Assembly (NCBI RefSeq): GCF_000444875.1
Contig: NC_021985.1
Span: 8,018,170 to 8,082,169, forward strand
Direction: 5' to 3'
DNA: 64,000 bases
Source of the DNA: Streptomyces collinus Tu 365
GTDB lineage: Bacteria; Actinomycetota; Actinomycetes; Streptomycetales; Streptomycetaceae
Shown here: positions 24,608 through 33,328 of the stretch, in pieces
How the letters are laid out: each line of letters starts with the position of its first letter
Numbering within the stretch: position 1 is the first letter of the stretch
Made by a program: the position numbers and the translations under genes
The notes under the pieces: model-generated
Told to the model about the DNA's origin: nothing
The model's input: only the letters and a program-made list of their open reading frames with translations
Databases searched by the model: none

Positions 24608-26227
24608 GTGACCGTGTACGACGAGCAGGCCGCCCACCCGGAGGCCACCGGGGAGTTCCTCCACGACCTCCTGCTCGACCCTCGACGGCACACCTCGCAC
24701 GACCCCGCGGTAGTGGAGCCCACCGGCTCCGGCGCCGTCACGGTCACCACGTACGCCGAACTCCGCGACACCGTGGACGCCTACGCCCGCCGGCTCATGT
24801 CCTTGGCCCTGGAGCCCGGCGCCCGCGTCCTGCTGGAGGCCGAAGCCGGGGCACAATCCGTCGCCGTGCTTCTGGCCTGCTCCCGCGCCGGCCTGACCTT
24901 CGTCCCCGTCAGCCCGGAGACGCCGCAGGAACGCCTGCGCGGCCTGATCGACGCCGCCCGCCCCGCCCTGCACCTCCAAGCCGGCGCCGGCACCCGCACC
25001 GAGCTGCCGGCCGGCCTGGGGACCGCACGCTTCGACAACGGCACGCTCACCGTCGAGCAGGCCCCGCATCCCGCTCGTCCCCGGCGCCACACCCCGAGCG
25101 TGACCGACCCCGCCTACATCGTCTTCACCTCGGGAACCACCGGCCGCCCCAAGGGCGTTGTCATGAGCCACCGCTCCGTCACGGCCTTCTACCGCGGCAT
25201 GCTGGCACACCGCATCGCCGCCCCCGGCGACCGCGTCGCCTCCACATCCCCCCTGCACTTCGACTTCTCCCTCCTCAACATCGGTCTCGCCCTGGCCAGC
25301 GGCGCCGCCGTCGTCCCCGTACCTCAGCGCCTCGTGCGCTGGCCCCGGCACTTCCTGCGCGCCCTCGCGGACACCGCCGCCACCCACGTCAACGGCGTCC
25401 CCTCGATCTGGCGCCAGGTCCTGCGTCACGAACCCGCCCGCCTCGCCGCGCTCGACACCTTGCGCTCCGTCCTGTTCTGCGGCGAGGAGTTCCCCCTGCC
25501 GGAACTGCGCCGGCTGCGCGAGCTGCGCCCCGGGCTGCGGATCGTCAACTGCTATGGCGCCACCGAGTCGATGGCCTGCTCCTTCGAGGACGTCCCCGAC
25601 CCGATCCCGGCGGACCTGGAGCGCCTGTCGATCGGCCGCGCCCACGCGGGGGCCGAACTCCTCCTCGTCGACGAGGAAGGCCACGTCGTCGACGGTCCCG
25701 GCATTCCCGGCGAGATGTACCTGCGCAGTCCTGCCCTGTTCACCGGCTACTGGGACGACCCCGAGGCCACCCGCGCCGCCCTGGTGCCCGACCCGCTGTG
25801 CCCCGAGTCCGGACAGACCGTGCTGCGCACCGGCGATCTCGCGGTACGGGGCGCGCGGGGCGAGTACTACTTCCTGGGCCGCAGCGACTCCCAGGTACAG
25901 ATCAACGGCAACCGCGTCGAACTCGGCGAGGTCGAACGCCGACTCCTGCAGTACCCCGGCGCCACCGCCGCGACCGCCGTGCCACTGCCGCTGCCCGGCG
26001 GCGGATCCCGGCTCGCCGCTTTCGTGGTCCTGTCCCCGGACGCCACCCCCGTCCGAGACGCCGGCGGCGCCGCGCGCCAGCCCGACGACATCTCCGGTGC
26101 CCTGCGGGAGTTCTGCGCACGCGCCCTGCCCGCCTACATGGTGCCGGTCGAGATCCGCCTCCTGGACGCCCTGCCCACCACGCCCAACGGCAAGGTCGAC
26201 CGGGCCGCACTCACCGCCGCGCACTGA
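24608..26227 (+). CDS. Second free-standing adenylation enzyme (AMP-binding)
   Basis: The product is a 539-aa ANL enzyme with the complete motif set: IVFTSGTTGRPKGV (A3), HFDFSLLNIGLA with the amino-acid-specific Asp (A4), NCYGATESM (A5), RTGDLAV (A7), GRSDSQVQINGNRVE (A8) and TTPNGKVDRAAL with the catalytic Lys (A10). GTG 24608 is preferred, with GGAAGGA just upstream, although an in-frame ATG at 24530 is possible. It differs clearly from the enzyme at 9449, so two different building blocks are probably activated. It is the first gene of the + operon, 60 bp before the exporter gene. Confidence 0.88.
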   Translation: MTVYDEQAAHPEATGEFLHDLLLDPRRHTSHDPAVVEPTGSGAVTVTTYAELRDTVDAYARRLMSLALEPGARVLLEAEAGAQSVAVLLACSRAGLTFVPVSPETPQERLRGLIDAARPALHLQAGAGTRTELPAGLGTARFDNGTLTVEQAPHPARPRRHTPSVTDPAYIVFTSGTTGRPKGVVMSHRSVTAFYRGMLAHRIAAPGDRVASTSPLHFDFSLLNIGLALASGAAVVPVPQRLVRWPRHFLRALADTAATHVNGVPSIWRQVLRHEPARLAALDTLRSVLFCGEEFPLPELRRLRELRPGLRIVNCYGATESMACSFEDVPDPIPADLERLSIGRAHAGAELLLVDEEGHVVDGPGIPGEMYLRSPALFTGYWDDPEATRAALVPDPLCPESGQTVLRTGDLAVRGARGEYYFLGRSDSQVQINGNRVELGEVERRLLQYPGATAATAVPLPLPGGGSRLAAFVVLSPDATPVRDAGGAARQPDDISGALREFCARALPAYMVPVEIRLLDALPTTPNGKVDRAALTAAH

Positions 26228-26287
26228 CTCCGGCGCATCCGCCGAGCCCGTCCTCCGCGCGGGCCCCCGTCGTCACCGAGGAGACCC

Positions 26288-27535
26288 ATGCCCGACACAG
26301 CCACCCCCCGCCGGACCCGGCTGCGGGCCCTGGTCCGCGTCCGCGTCGGCGGGCTGCCCGGTCCCTTCTGGGTCCTGTGGTCGGGCACCCTGGTCAACCG
26401 ACTCGGCGCCATGGTCAGCCCGTTCCTGAGTCTCTACCTCACCCAGACGCGCGACGTCCCCCTCGCCACCGTCGGGCTCGTCCTCACCGCCGTCGGCGTC
26501 GGCTCCGTCATCTCCCAGCCCCTCGGCGGCTTCCTCACCGACCGCCTGGGCCGCCGCGCCGCCCTCACCGGCGGCATGCTCGCGAACGCCGCCGCGCTCC
26601 TGCTCCTCGGCCAGGCCCGGACCCTGCCCGCCATCACCGCGGCCGGCCTCGCCGTCGGCGTCACCGTCGACCTCTACCGCCCGGCCGCCCAGGCCCTGGT
26701 CGCCGACGCCGTCCCCGCCGCCGACCGCACCCGGGCCTTCGGCCTGCTCCTGTGGTCGGTCAATCTCGGCTTCTCCGCCGCCATGGTCCTGGGCGGCCGC
26801 CTCGCCTCCCACGGTTTCCACCTCCTGTTCTGGGTGGACGCCACCGCCTGCGCCGTCTTCGGCTTCCTGGTGTGGTTCGCCGTCCCCGAGACCCACCCCG
26901 CGTCCCCCGACCACGTCACGGGCAGCTACGGCACCGTCGTCGCCGACCGCGTGATGCTCGCCTTCGCCGGTGTCGTCGTCATCTACGCCACCGTCTTCCA
27001 ACAGGCCTTCGCGACCCTCCCCCTCTCGATGGCCGGCCACGGCCTGGACGGCAGCGCGTACGGGGCGATCATGGGCGTCAACGGCGTCGTCGTCATCCTC
27101 GTCCAGCCCCTCGTCGGCCATCGCCTGGCCGCCCTCGACAAGAGCCGGGTGCTCGCCGCCGGCTTCGTCCTCGCCGCCGCGGGCAACACGCTCGTCGCCA
27201 CCGCCGCCAATCTCACGATGTACGGGCTCGCCGTGGCGGTGTGGAGCGTCGGCGAGGTCCTCGTCTTCGGTGTCACCGCGGCGATCGTCGCCGACCTCGC
27301 CCCGCCCGCCCTGCGCGGACGTTACAACGGCCTGCTCGGCATGGCCTGGGGCACCGGCTTCCTCCTCGCGCCCCTCGTCGGCACCCGACTGCTCGCCGGC
27401 GGCGCCCCGGTGCTCTGGCTCTCCTGCGCGGGCCTGTGCCTGCTCGCCGCCTTGGGTCAACTGGCACTCGCACCGTCGATCCGGGCCCGCACGGAGGTCG
27501 GCTCGAAGGAACCGGCGACCGCGCAGGCGGGCTGA
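26288..27535 (+). CDS. MFS transporter, probable product exporter
   Basis: The product is a 415-aa major facilitator protein with about 12 membrane helices. The conserved loop after helix 2 reads GGFLTDRLGRRAAL, matching the family G-x-x-x-D-R-x-G-R-R motif. GAGGAGA precedes ATG 26288. Lying between a biosynthetic adenylation gene and an ATP-grasp gene, it is most simply the efflux pump for the cluster's product and may provide self-resistance. The short C-terminal tail is hydrophilic. Confidence 0.88.
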   Translation: MPDTATPRRTRLRALVRVRVGGLPGPFWVLWSGTLVNRLGAMVSPFLSLYLTQTRDVPLATVGLVLTAVGVGSVISQPLGGFLTDRLGRRAALTGGMLANAAALLLLGQARTLPAITAAGLAVGVTVDLYRPAAQALVADAVPAADRTRAFGLLLWSVNLGFSAAMVLGGRLASHGFHLLFWVDATACAVFGFLVWFAVPETHPASPDHVTGSYGTVVADRVMLAFAGVVVIYATVFQQAFATLPLSMAGHGLDGSAYGAIMGVNGVVVILVQPLVGHRLAALDKSRVLAAGFVLAAAGNTLVATAANLTMYGLAVAVWSVGEVLVFGVTAAIVADLAPPALRGRYNGLLGMAWGTGFLLAPLVGTRLLAGGAPVLWLSCAGLCLLAALGQLALAPSIRARTEVGSKEPATAQAG

Positions 27536-27622
27536 GCGGCCGCCGGGCCCCAGCTCCCGCGAGCCCACCGACCGCCCACCCCAGCTCGACCCACGCGACA
27601 CCCGCTACCGAAGGAACCGAGC

Positions 27623-28948
27623 ATGGCACCCGGAACTGACTTGCCTACTGCCGAGAACGCGCGCGCTCCCCGGCTCCTCGTGCTGGAGGCCGGTGTCTCC
27701 GCCGGTGAGCCCCTGCTGCGGGCCGCCGCGGCGCTCGGAGCCGAGACATACGTCGTCACCCACCCGCACATGTACGCGGGATACCCGCCCGAACTCAGGC
27801 AGCTGATCGCCGGCACCATCTGCCCCGACTTCACGGACCCGACCGCGACTCTCCGCCAACTCACCGCCTTCTGCCGCCGTACCGGGATCGACGGCGTCGT
27901 CGCCTGCTGGGAGTTCCTCACCCCGCTCGCCGCCCACCTCGCGGCCGGCCTGGGCCTGCCCGGGCACGATCCCGCACGGGCTGCGGCCTGCCGCGACAAG
28001 CGCCTGATGTCCGAGGCCTTCACCGCCCACGGCATCCCCGCCCCGCGGACCGTCGCCGCCCGCGAGCCCACCACCCTCGCCCGTCTCGCCCGGGAAGCCG
28101 GGCTCACCTACCCGCTCGTGGTCAAGCCGGCCGAGAACGCCGCCTCGATCGGCGTCAGCGTCGTGTCCGACCCCGCCGCCCTGCCCGACGCCGTCCGCCG
28201 GGCCGGAGCCGAGACGCACAAACTCCCGCACGGCATCGCCCTCGACACCACCGTCCTCGCCCAGGAGTACGTCGAGGGAGACGAGTTCAGCGTCGAGACC
28301 GTCGTCGTCGGGGGTGAGGTCCACCACCTCGCCGTCACCGAGAAGTTCACCACCAGCGGCACTGACCGTGCAGAGACCGGCCACACCGTCCCCGCCACCC
28401 TCCCCACGGCCGTCCGCGAGTCCCTCCTGGACACCACGAGCCGCGCGGTCACCGCCCTCGGCCTGCGCGACGGCCTGGCCCACACCGAGATCAAGGTCAC
28501 TCCCCACGGTCGGCCCCACGTCATCGAGGTCGGCGCCCGTCCACCCGGCGACGGCATCATGCGTCTGGTCGCCGAAGCCACCGGCGTCGACCAGGCCCGG
28601 GCCTGCGTCGAGACGGCCCTCGGTATCCGCCCCGACCTCACCGGCCACCACGGCCGCGCCGCCGCCGTCCGCTTCCTGCTCGCACCACATGCCGGCACCC
28701 TGGGCAGCATCGAGGTCCCACCCCGGCGCGGCCACGTCCGGGACGTCACCGTCACCGCGGCACCCGGCGACACCCTGACCGCCCCCCACGACAACCTCCA
28801 GCGCCTGGGCCACATCCTCCTGCGCGGAAAGACGGCCGAAGAGGTCAACGAGGCGGCGGCCCGAGCGATGGCGCGGGTGCGGGTGGTCATGACGCCGAGA
28901 CCACTCGATGCCTCCGAGGGTGCGTCGGGCGACCCATGCCCCGACTGA
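27623..28948 (+). CDS. ATP-grasp ligase, single domain
   Basis: The product is a 441-aa ATP-grasp enzyme with a pre-ATP-grasp Rossmann-like region (LLVLEAGVSAGEPLLRAA), ATP-binding PLVVKPAENAASIGVSVV, AQEYVEGDEFSVETVV and metal-binding HVIEVGARPPGDGIMRLV. It belongs to the carboxylate-amine ligase group seen in dipeptide and pseudopeptide pathways. AAGGAACCGAGC precedes ATG 27623. With the tandem protein at 20620 it brings the cluster to three ATP-grasp units, so amide bonds may be formed outside the NRPS logic as well. It ends the + operon and is followed at once by a hairpin. Confidence 0.85.
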   Translation: MAPGTDLPTAENARAPRLLVLEAGVSAGEPLLRAAAALGAETYVVTHPHMYAGYPPELRQLIAGTICPDFTDPTATLRQLTAFCRRTGIDGVVACWEFLTPLAAHLAAGLGLPGHDPARAAACRDKRLMSEAFTAHGIPAPRTVAAREPTTLARLAREAGLTYPLVVKPAENAASIGVSVVSDPAALPDAVRRAGAETHKLPHGIALDTTVLAQEYVEGDEFSVETVVVGGEVHHLAVTEKFTTSGTDRAETGHTVPATLPTAVRESLLDTTSRAVTALGLRDGLAHTEIKVTPHGRPHVIEVGARPPGDGIMRLVAEATGVDQARACVETALGIRPDLTGHHGRAAAVRFLLAPHAGTLGSIEVPPRRGHVRDVTVTAAPGDTLTAPHDNLQRLGHILLRGKTAEEVNEAAARAMARVRVVMTPRPLDASEGASGDPCPD

Positions 28949-28952
28949 GGGA

Positions 28953-28970
28953 GCCGCTCGCGCGAGCGGC
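28953..28970 (+). terminator. Terminator hairpin of the + biosynthetic operon
   Basis: GCCGCTC (28953-28959) and GAGCGGC (28964-28970) form a perfect 7-bp stem with loop GCGC, 4 bp after the ATP-grasp stop codon. The whole 18-bp sequence is palindromic. Position and strength fit a terminator. Confidence 0.65.
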
Positions 28971-29281
28971 AGCGATCGGCGCCGTCCGCGATGTGCACTC
29001 GGTGCGCCGGTCGGCGTGCCCTGCAGCATCCAGGCGTCACCACCTGGTCCGGTGTGGCCCCGACCTCTCGAGCGACGTCTGCCGGCACGCGCAGTGGCCG
29101 TAGCGGTCGAGCGGGGGGCGAGCACCAGGGTGGCGCGGGCAGCGAGGAAGGCGTGGCAGGCCTTGAGGTCGGGCCGGAGGTCGTCCTTGCCGGACCTCTT
29201 GTCGGCGAGGACGCGTCGGCACCCGGCGGAGTCGACCTCGGACCGCCGGATCCGATCTTGGGGTGCACACAGGTTTCTTGC
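28971..29281. other. Gene-poor stretch after the biosynthetic cluster
   Basis: No gene is supported. Frames are open on both strands for up to about 100 codons, but none has a start with a ribosome site or a recognisable motif. It forms the right border of the biosynthetic cluster. Confidence 0.4.
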
Positions 29282-29303
29282 CATAATTAGTTTGTGATGC
29301 AAA
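29282..29303 (+). promoter_or_regulatory. Promoter -10 and overlapping TTTG-N5-CAAA operator candidate
   Basis: CATAAT at 29282-29287 resembles a -10 element, with TTGGGG about 18 bp upstream as a weak -35. Directly downstream, TTTG (29291-29294) and CAAA (29300-29303) form a small inverted repeat 9 bp before the ATG at 29313. The operon ends with a winged-helix regulator gene, so autorepression at this site is plausible. Confidence 0.4.
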
Positions 29304-29312
29304 GCTGACTGA

Positions 29313-30059
29313 ATGACAGACGCTTCGATGCCTTCGCAAGGCACGCCTCACGAAGTCCTCGCTGGTCTCGGTGAATTGGCCCGCAAGGTCCGGGCCGCGC
29401 AGCGCGGCACATGGTTCCCCCTCCTGCTGCTGGGCGTGCTCACACTGGGCGGCATCCTGGTCGACCGTTTCACCTTCAAGGTCGAGACCGTCGCCTGCCC
29501 GGCGGGTGAAGCCGCGGCGGGCAGCGCCTGCACCTTGGTCACGCAGGGCTCGGCGGTTTACTGGCCCCTCGGGCTCGCCCTGGCCTACGCCGCGACGGCG
29601 TGCTTCTACATCCGCCGCTCCCGCAACCGCGGTGTCGGGACCCGGGTCCGGCCCTACGTCCTGACGGGGATCGTCCTGGTCGGCCTGTCGAGTGCCACCG
29701 CGGTCTGGAGCCTGCGGCACGGGATGCCACAGCTCGGCGAGCGGCTCGACTTCTGGGGCCTGCAACTCGACCCCACGTCCGGGGTGACGAAGTTCCTCGA
29801 ACGGCTCGCCGGGAACGCCATGGCCGTCGGGCTGCCGCTGCTGGTGCTGGCCTGGGTGGAGCGCAGCCGCGCCCTGCTGCTGCTCGCCGTGGTGTACCTG
29901 CCCATCGAGCTGGTGCCGCTCACCACCGGCTGGGCGGGGATCCCGTTCACCTCGCCGTGGTCCGCTCTGCCCACCTTCGGCGTCCCCGGCGTCCTTCTCC
30001 TGCTCGGCGCCCTCGGCTTCGGCCTGGCCGAGCTGTCCGGCCGGCGTAACGCGTCATGA
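29313..30059 (+). CDS. Integral membrane protein, 248 aa
   Basis: I recognise no named family. Five to six membrane helices are visible, for example FPLLLLGVLTLGGILV near residue 35, YWPLGLALAYAATACFYI near 85, VLTGIVLVGLSSATAVW, and two near the C-terminus (LLLLAVVYLPIELVPL, VPGVLLLLGALGFGLAEL). Between helices 1 and 2 an outer loop carries two Cys (TVACPAG, GSACTLV) that could form a disulphide. The stop overlaps the start of the regulator gene (ATGA). Such membrane-protein/regulator pairs are common in streptomycetes; the signal is unknown. Confidence 0.7.
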   Translation: MTDASMPSQGTPHEVLAGLGELARKVRAAQRGTWFPLLLLGVLTLGGILVDRFTFKVETVACPAGEAAAGSACTLVTQGSAVYWPLGLALAYAATACFYIRRSRNRGVGTRVRPYVLTGIVLVGLSSATAVWSLRHGMPQLGERLDFWGLQLDPTSGVTKFLERLAGNAMAVGLPLLVLAWVERSRALLLLAVVYLPIELVPLTTGWAGIPFTSPWSALPTFGVPGVLLLLGALGFGLAELSGRRNAS

Positions 30060-30394
30060 CCGATCAGCCCGAGCAGCACCCCGTCACCGGCCTGGACGAC
30101 GTGGTCCACCAGCGCGTGCGCCTCGGCATCCTCACCGTTGCCCACCAGGCGCGCCGGGTCGAGTTCGGCTTCCTACGTACGGCGCTCGGCCTCACCGCCG
30201 GAAACCTCAGCCAACATCTGTCGGTGCTGGAGAAGGCCGGTCTGGTGGAGATCGAGAAGGGCTACGAAGGCAAACGCGCCCGCACCTGGCTCTCCCTCAC
30301 CCCCGCGGGCGACCGCGCCCTGCGCGACGAGGTCACGCAGCTCAAGCGGCTCATCCACCAGATCGAGCACGGCAGCTCAGCCCCGGAGTCCTGA
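30056..30394 (+). CDS. Winged-helix transcriptional regulator, 112 aa
   Basis: The product is a small DNA-binding protein of the winged-helix family related to ArsR/MarR (PF13601 type). The recognition helix lies in LTAGNLSQHLSVLEKAGLVE and the wing in GKRARTWLSLTPAG. It starts with VVHQRVRLGILTVA, as in regulators of the same family paired with membrane proteins. No metal-binding Cys cluster is seen. It is translationally coupled to the membrane protein gene and probably controls its own operon. Confidence 0.82.
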   Translation: MTDQPEQHPVTGLDDVVHQRVRLGILTVAHQARRVEFGFLRTALGLTAGNLSQHLSVLEKAGLVEIEKGYEGKRARTWLSLTPAGDRALRDEVTQLKRLIHQIEHGSSAPES

Positions 30395-30495
30395 TCCGTG
30401 CCCCGGCGAACCGCGGTGAGTCGTGAGCGGTTCCCACCGACGTCCGGCGGACCCGGACAGCACGCCGAACACCGTCCAAGACCCAGGGAGGACAC

Positions 30496-31701
30496 GTGAC
30501 CATCACACCGGTCACCACGACGGACGTGACGCGCCGTCGCCTGCTCGCAGCCGCGCTGGTGACAGGGCTCGGGGCCGCGGTGCCGATCAGCGCGGCGCGC
30601 CAGGCGAGGGCGGCTCCCACCGCCCCCGGTCCGTCGCAGCTCACGCTGCCCGTGCCCACCGGGCCGCACCCGGTGGGCACGGTGCCGCTCCACCTCGTCG
30701 ACACCTCGCGTCCGGATCCCGTGGCCGGCCCGGGGCGTCACCGTGAGCTGATGGCCAGCGTCTGGTACCCCGCTCGTATGACGAAGGACCTGCCGCGTGC
30801 TCCCTGGATGACCCAGGGTGCGCTGCGGGCGATTCTGGCGGACGTCGGCTTCCCGCTCGATCCCGCCCTCGGCCCACTCACCGCCGCACACGTGGGCGCG
30901 CCCATGCACCGAACGGGCCGCCGCCTGCCCGTCCTCGTGTACTCGCACGGCTCGGGCAGCCATCGCGGCGACCACACCATCATGGTCCAGGAACTCGCCA
31001 GCCACGGCTACGCCGTGGTCACCGTCGACCACACCTACGACGCGTTCAGCGAGTTTCCCGACGGCCGACTCACCGTTCCGGCAGAGGTCCCGCCGTTCCT
31101 GGGGCCCCGGGACTTCGCCACGGACATCCGGTTCGTGCTCGACGTCGTCGAGGGCCTTGCCGCCGGGCACAACCCCGACGTCGACGGCAGGCCACTGCCC
31201 CAGGGACTGCTCGGCGCCCTCGACCCGAGGTGCATCGGCGCGTTCGGCTGGTCGAAGGGGGGCACCGCCATCGCGCTCACCATACTCGCCGACCAGCGCG
31301 TTGGCGCCGGGCTCAGTATCGACGGTCCGATGCAGCCGACCATCATCACCGACCTGCACCGGCCGTTCATGATGATGACCGCTTCGTTCACCCGGGCCGC
31401 CATGCCGGACGTCGCCGAGTTCTGGACACACCTGCGTGGTTGGCGGCTGAACATCCAGGCCGACGGAGCCATCCACAACACGTACGGCGACGACGTGACG
31501 CTGATCGCGCAAGCGGGCAAGGTCCTCGGCATGACGAGCCGGCAGATCCAGGACATGATCGGCACCCTCGATCCGGCTCGGGCGGTCCGGACCCAGCAGG
31601 CCTACCCGCTCGCGTTCTTCGACCTCCACATGCGACACCGCCGGGGACCTCTGCTCGACGGCCCGAGCGCGGCCTTCCCGGAGGTGAAGTTCATCCCGTG
31701 A
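30496..31701 (+). CDS. Tat-exported alpha/beta hydrolase (PAF-acetylhydrolase-like)
   Basis: The product is a 401-aa serine hydrolase. The twin-arginine-type signal TRRRLLAAALVTG is at 12-24, with cleavage expected near residue 40. The catalytic domain has an oxyanion-side segment LPVLVYSHGSGSHRGD and the nucleophile in FGWSKGGTA (Ser near 252); an HNTYGDD segment may hold the catalytic His. The layout resembles platelet-activating-factor acetylhydrolase/dienelactone-hydrolase relatives. GTG 30496 has AGGGAGGA upstream. The substrate is unknown, probably a small ester or lipid outside the membrane. A hairpin follows at 31771. Confidence 0.8.
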   Translation: MTITPVTTTDVTRRRLLAAALVTGLGAAVPISAARQARAAPTAPGPSQLTLPVPTGPHPVGTVPLHLVDTSRPDPVAGPGRHRELMASVWYPARMTKDLPRAPWMTQGALRAILADVGFPLDPALGPLTAAHVGAPMHRTGRRLPVLVYSHGSGSHRGDHTIMVQELASHGYAVVTVDHTYDAFSEFPDGRLTVPAEVPPFLGPRDFATDIRFVLDVVEGLAAGHNPDVDGRPLPQGLLGALDPRCIGAFGWSKGGTAIALTILADQRVGAGLSIDGPMQPTIITDLHRPFMMMTASFTRAAMPDVAEFWTHLRGWRLNIQADGAIHNTYGDDVTLIAQAGKVLGMTSRQIQDMIGTLDPARAVRTQQAYPLAFFDLHMRHRRGPLLDGPSAAFPEVKFIP

Positions 31702-31770
31702 GGGGCGTCGGGCCGCCCAACGCGCGCGGTCCGACCAAGACCGCCAGGAATGCCGTCGCCATCCGGGCGA

Positions 31771-31785
31771 GGCCTTCGCAAGGCC
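31771..31785 (+). terminator. Hairpin downstream of the exported hydrolase
   Basis: GGCCTT (31771-31776) and AAGGCC (31780-31785) form a perfect 6-bp stem with the stable triloop CGC, 69 bp after the hydrolase stop. Confidence 0.5.
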
Positions 31786-31892
31786 GGCTATCGGCACAGC
31801 CCTTCCATCGCGCGATCGGCGCTCCCACCGCTCGTCGTCGTCCCCCCGGCCGATCGAGGGTTCGCGTAGCGGCCGCGTCTGGTCATATGTCC

Positions 31893-31958
31893 AGGCGCAA
31901 GCGCAAGCGCAGGCGCAGGCGCAGGCGCAGGCGCAGGCGCAGGCGCAGGCGCAGGCGC
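31893..31958. repeat. Hexanucleotide tandem repeat (AGGCGC)11
   Basis: Eleven head-to-tail copies of AGGCGC, of which copies 2 and 3 read AAGCGC. The array is uninterrupted and 66 bp long. It is not inside a credible gene. Arrays like this are prone to slipped-strand length change. Confidence 0.9.
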
Positions 31959-32216
31959 CGGGCCTCCCCGAGTGCTGGCTTGAGCGACGCCGGAAGCACC
32001 GGCTGGGCGCAGGACAAAGCCGTCCACCGAACGTTGCGCCCTCGCTCAGCGCCGCGGGCACGCGCATGAACTCCTGGCTGCCTCCCTTTGCCCTCCTCGG
32101 AGACATGCAATATCGCGGCTTCCCCCGGACCTGCCTGGCGGCTCCATAGTGCCGTGACTTCTGGGCCAGGGCATCGGCGTGCACGGGGCTGGGATGGCAA
32201 ACGGAATGCTAACGAG

Positions 32217-32519
32217 TTACCAGTCGATGCGGACGTAGACAATATTATTCGAGCTGGGGTCGCCACTGATCGTAATCTTGTAGTGCAGGTCAACGGCGGC
32301 GGGCACGGCAAACGACAAGTCCACGTCATCGGTACCGTTCGTATCTGTCTCTTGCCTGTCAGTGTAGGTTGCGCCTTGGTCATCCTCGGACCATATGTCG
32401 ACGCTAATATGTGTTACGTATGCGCTTGAGAATGAGAACGATACAGAGGTCGAGCTTTGATTGACGATCTCACCATCAACAGGAGTGAAGCTCGACATTT
32501 GGAATGACGAAGTAGACAT
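32217..32519 (-). CDS. Small Ser/Thr/Asp-rich protein, 100 aa
   Basis: I do not recognise the family. The protein is acidic, rich in Ser, Thr, Asp and Val, and looks all-beta (SSTSVSFSFSSAYVTHISVD, VPAAVDLHYKITISG). It has no signal peptide or membrane helix. Codon use and G+C are lower than in the flanking genes, as in 32793-33152, pointing to a transferred island. The start may be ATG 32519 (GGGGAG just upstream, short spacing) or in-frame ATG 32552. It lies at the 3' end of a possible minus-strand operon headed by the GH25 lysozyme gene. Confidence 0.55.
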   Translation of the reverse strand: MSTSSFQMSSFTPVDGEIVNQSSTSVSFSFSSAYVTHISVDIWSEDDQGATYTDRQETDTNGTDDVDLSFAVPAAVDLHYKITISGDPSSNNIVYVRIDW

Positions 32520-32529
32520 GATCTCCCCG

Positions 32530-32658
32530 CTAACTCCGGACGGGACCGCCATTTATTCCGTGCCCACCGTCTCGGGAACTCCGCAGGTAGTGCCAGGGGA
32601 TTAAGGTGCTTATCGCCAACCATAATGCTGCGAGTGCCGACAAACCGACCTGTGGCAT
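32530..32658 (-). CDS. Possible small single-span membrane protein, 42 aa
   Basis: A short frame from ATG 32658 (a G-run about 7 nt upstream) encodes one clear membrane helix (VGLSALAALWLAISTLIPW) followed by a basic, glycine-rich tail. A longer version from GTG 32718 would add 20 residues. It ends 10 bp before the next start codon. Its size and single helix beside a lysozyme gene recall holin-like proteins, but that is only contextual. Weak start signals keep confidence low. Confidence 0.35.
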   Translation of the reverse strand: MPQVGLSALAALWLAISTLIPWHYLRSSRDGGHGINGGPVRS

Positions 32659-32792
32659 CCAGAGGCCCCCCCTCTTTGCAATTTGACGCCCGCCTGATGA
32701 TGCTATGTTGAAGGACACATCGGCTCTGGCGAGTGGGTGAACGTTATTCGCCTGTTCGGGGAGCCGGTGCCTCCTACCCAGGATCGGCGCAG

Positions 32793-33152
32793 TTATGACC
32801 AGTCAGAGTCAAATATGGAGAATCGAACTCCTGTGATTCCTTCTGGATTTTGACCGGTTCCGCCTGAGCAGGCCCCGCCTCCTTCCGCTGAAAGGAAATA
32901 GTGGGCGGCCGTCGGGTATGGGGTATGGATATCGTCTCTCTCCAAATCCCAATTGATAAGCTGCGTCTCTTGTCCCCCTGGCGCGATCGAGCCGAAAGTC
33001 GCATCAGCGGAATTTCCGGTCCCAAAGGGAGCTGCCGTAAGTCGCACTGTGCCGCCAGCGGCGATAGTACGACTTGATTTGTTGAACAGCGTTGCCAGGA
33101 TCGTAGCGCTGGATGCGTTCGAGTCCACTACAGCCGCGTCGATCTCTGTCAT
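32793..33152 (-). CDS. Small beta-rich protein, 119 aa
   Basis: I recognise no family. The sequence looks like a compact beta-sandwich: alternating Val/Ile/Thr strands (AAVVDSNASSATILATLF, AAGGTVRLTAAPFG) with Gly-rich turns and a single Cys near residue 95. There is no signal peptide. ATG 33152 is well supported by GGAGA 7 nt upstream. G+C and codon use are lower than the chromosomal neighbours and match the gene at 32217, so the two probably arrived together. Confidence 0.6.
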   Translation of the reverse strand: MTEIDAAVVDSNASSATILATLFNKSSRTIAAGGTVRLTAAPFGTGNSADATFGSIAPGGQETQLINWDLERDDIHTPYPTAAHYFLSAEGGGACSGGTGQNPEGITGVRFSIFDSDWS

Positions 33153-33328
33153 TGTGCATCTCCAATCTCGCGTGTCTCAGCTGGCGGAAACCGATGCCCT
33201 TGTTGGCACGTAGCATCCGGCCCATCGATCGCCGTCGGGGAGTAGGAAGGTCAAGCGGCCCGGTGGGGGGCCGCTGAGCGCGTGCGCCGTTGGCGGGCGC
33301 ACTCCGAGGTCTCGCCCGGTGTCAGGCT

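Larger units (their letters stand above)
31702..32216. other. Gene-poor region with hairpin and hexanucleotide repeat
   Basis: No gene is supported. The stretch contains a terminator-like hairpin (31771-31785) and the AGGCGC repeat (31893-31958). Frames through the repeat give poly-Arg or Ala-Cys repeats and are not credible proteins. The G+C content begins to fall towards the right end. Confidence 0.5.

Noticed and set aside
31893..31958. Hexanucleotide array as a CRISPR or as a coding repeat
   Set aside because: Units are 6 bp with no spacers, and translations are poly-Arg or Ala-Cys strings with no start site.
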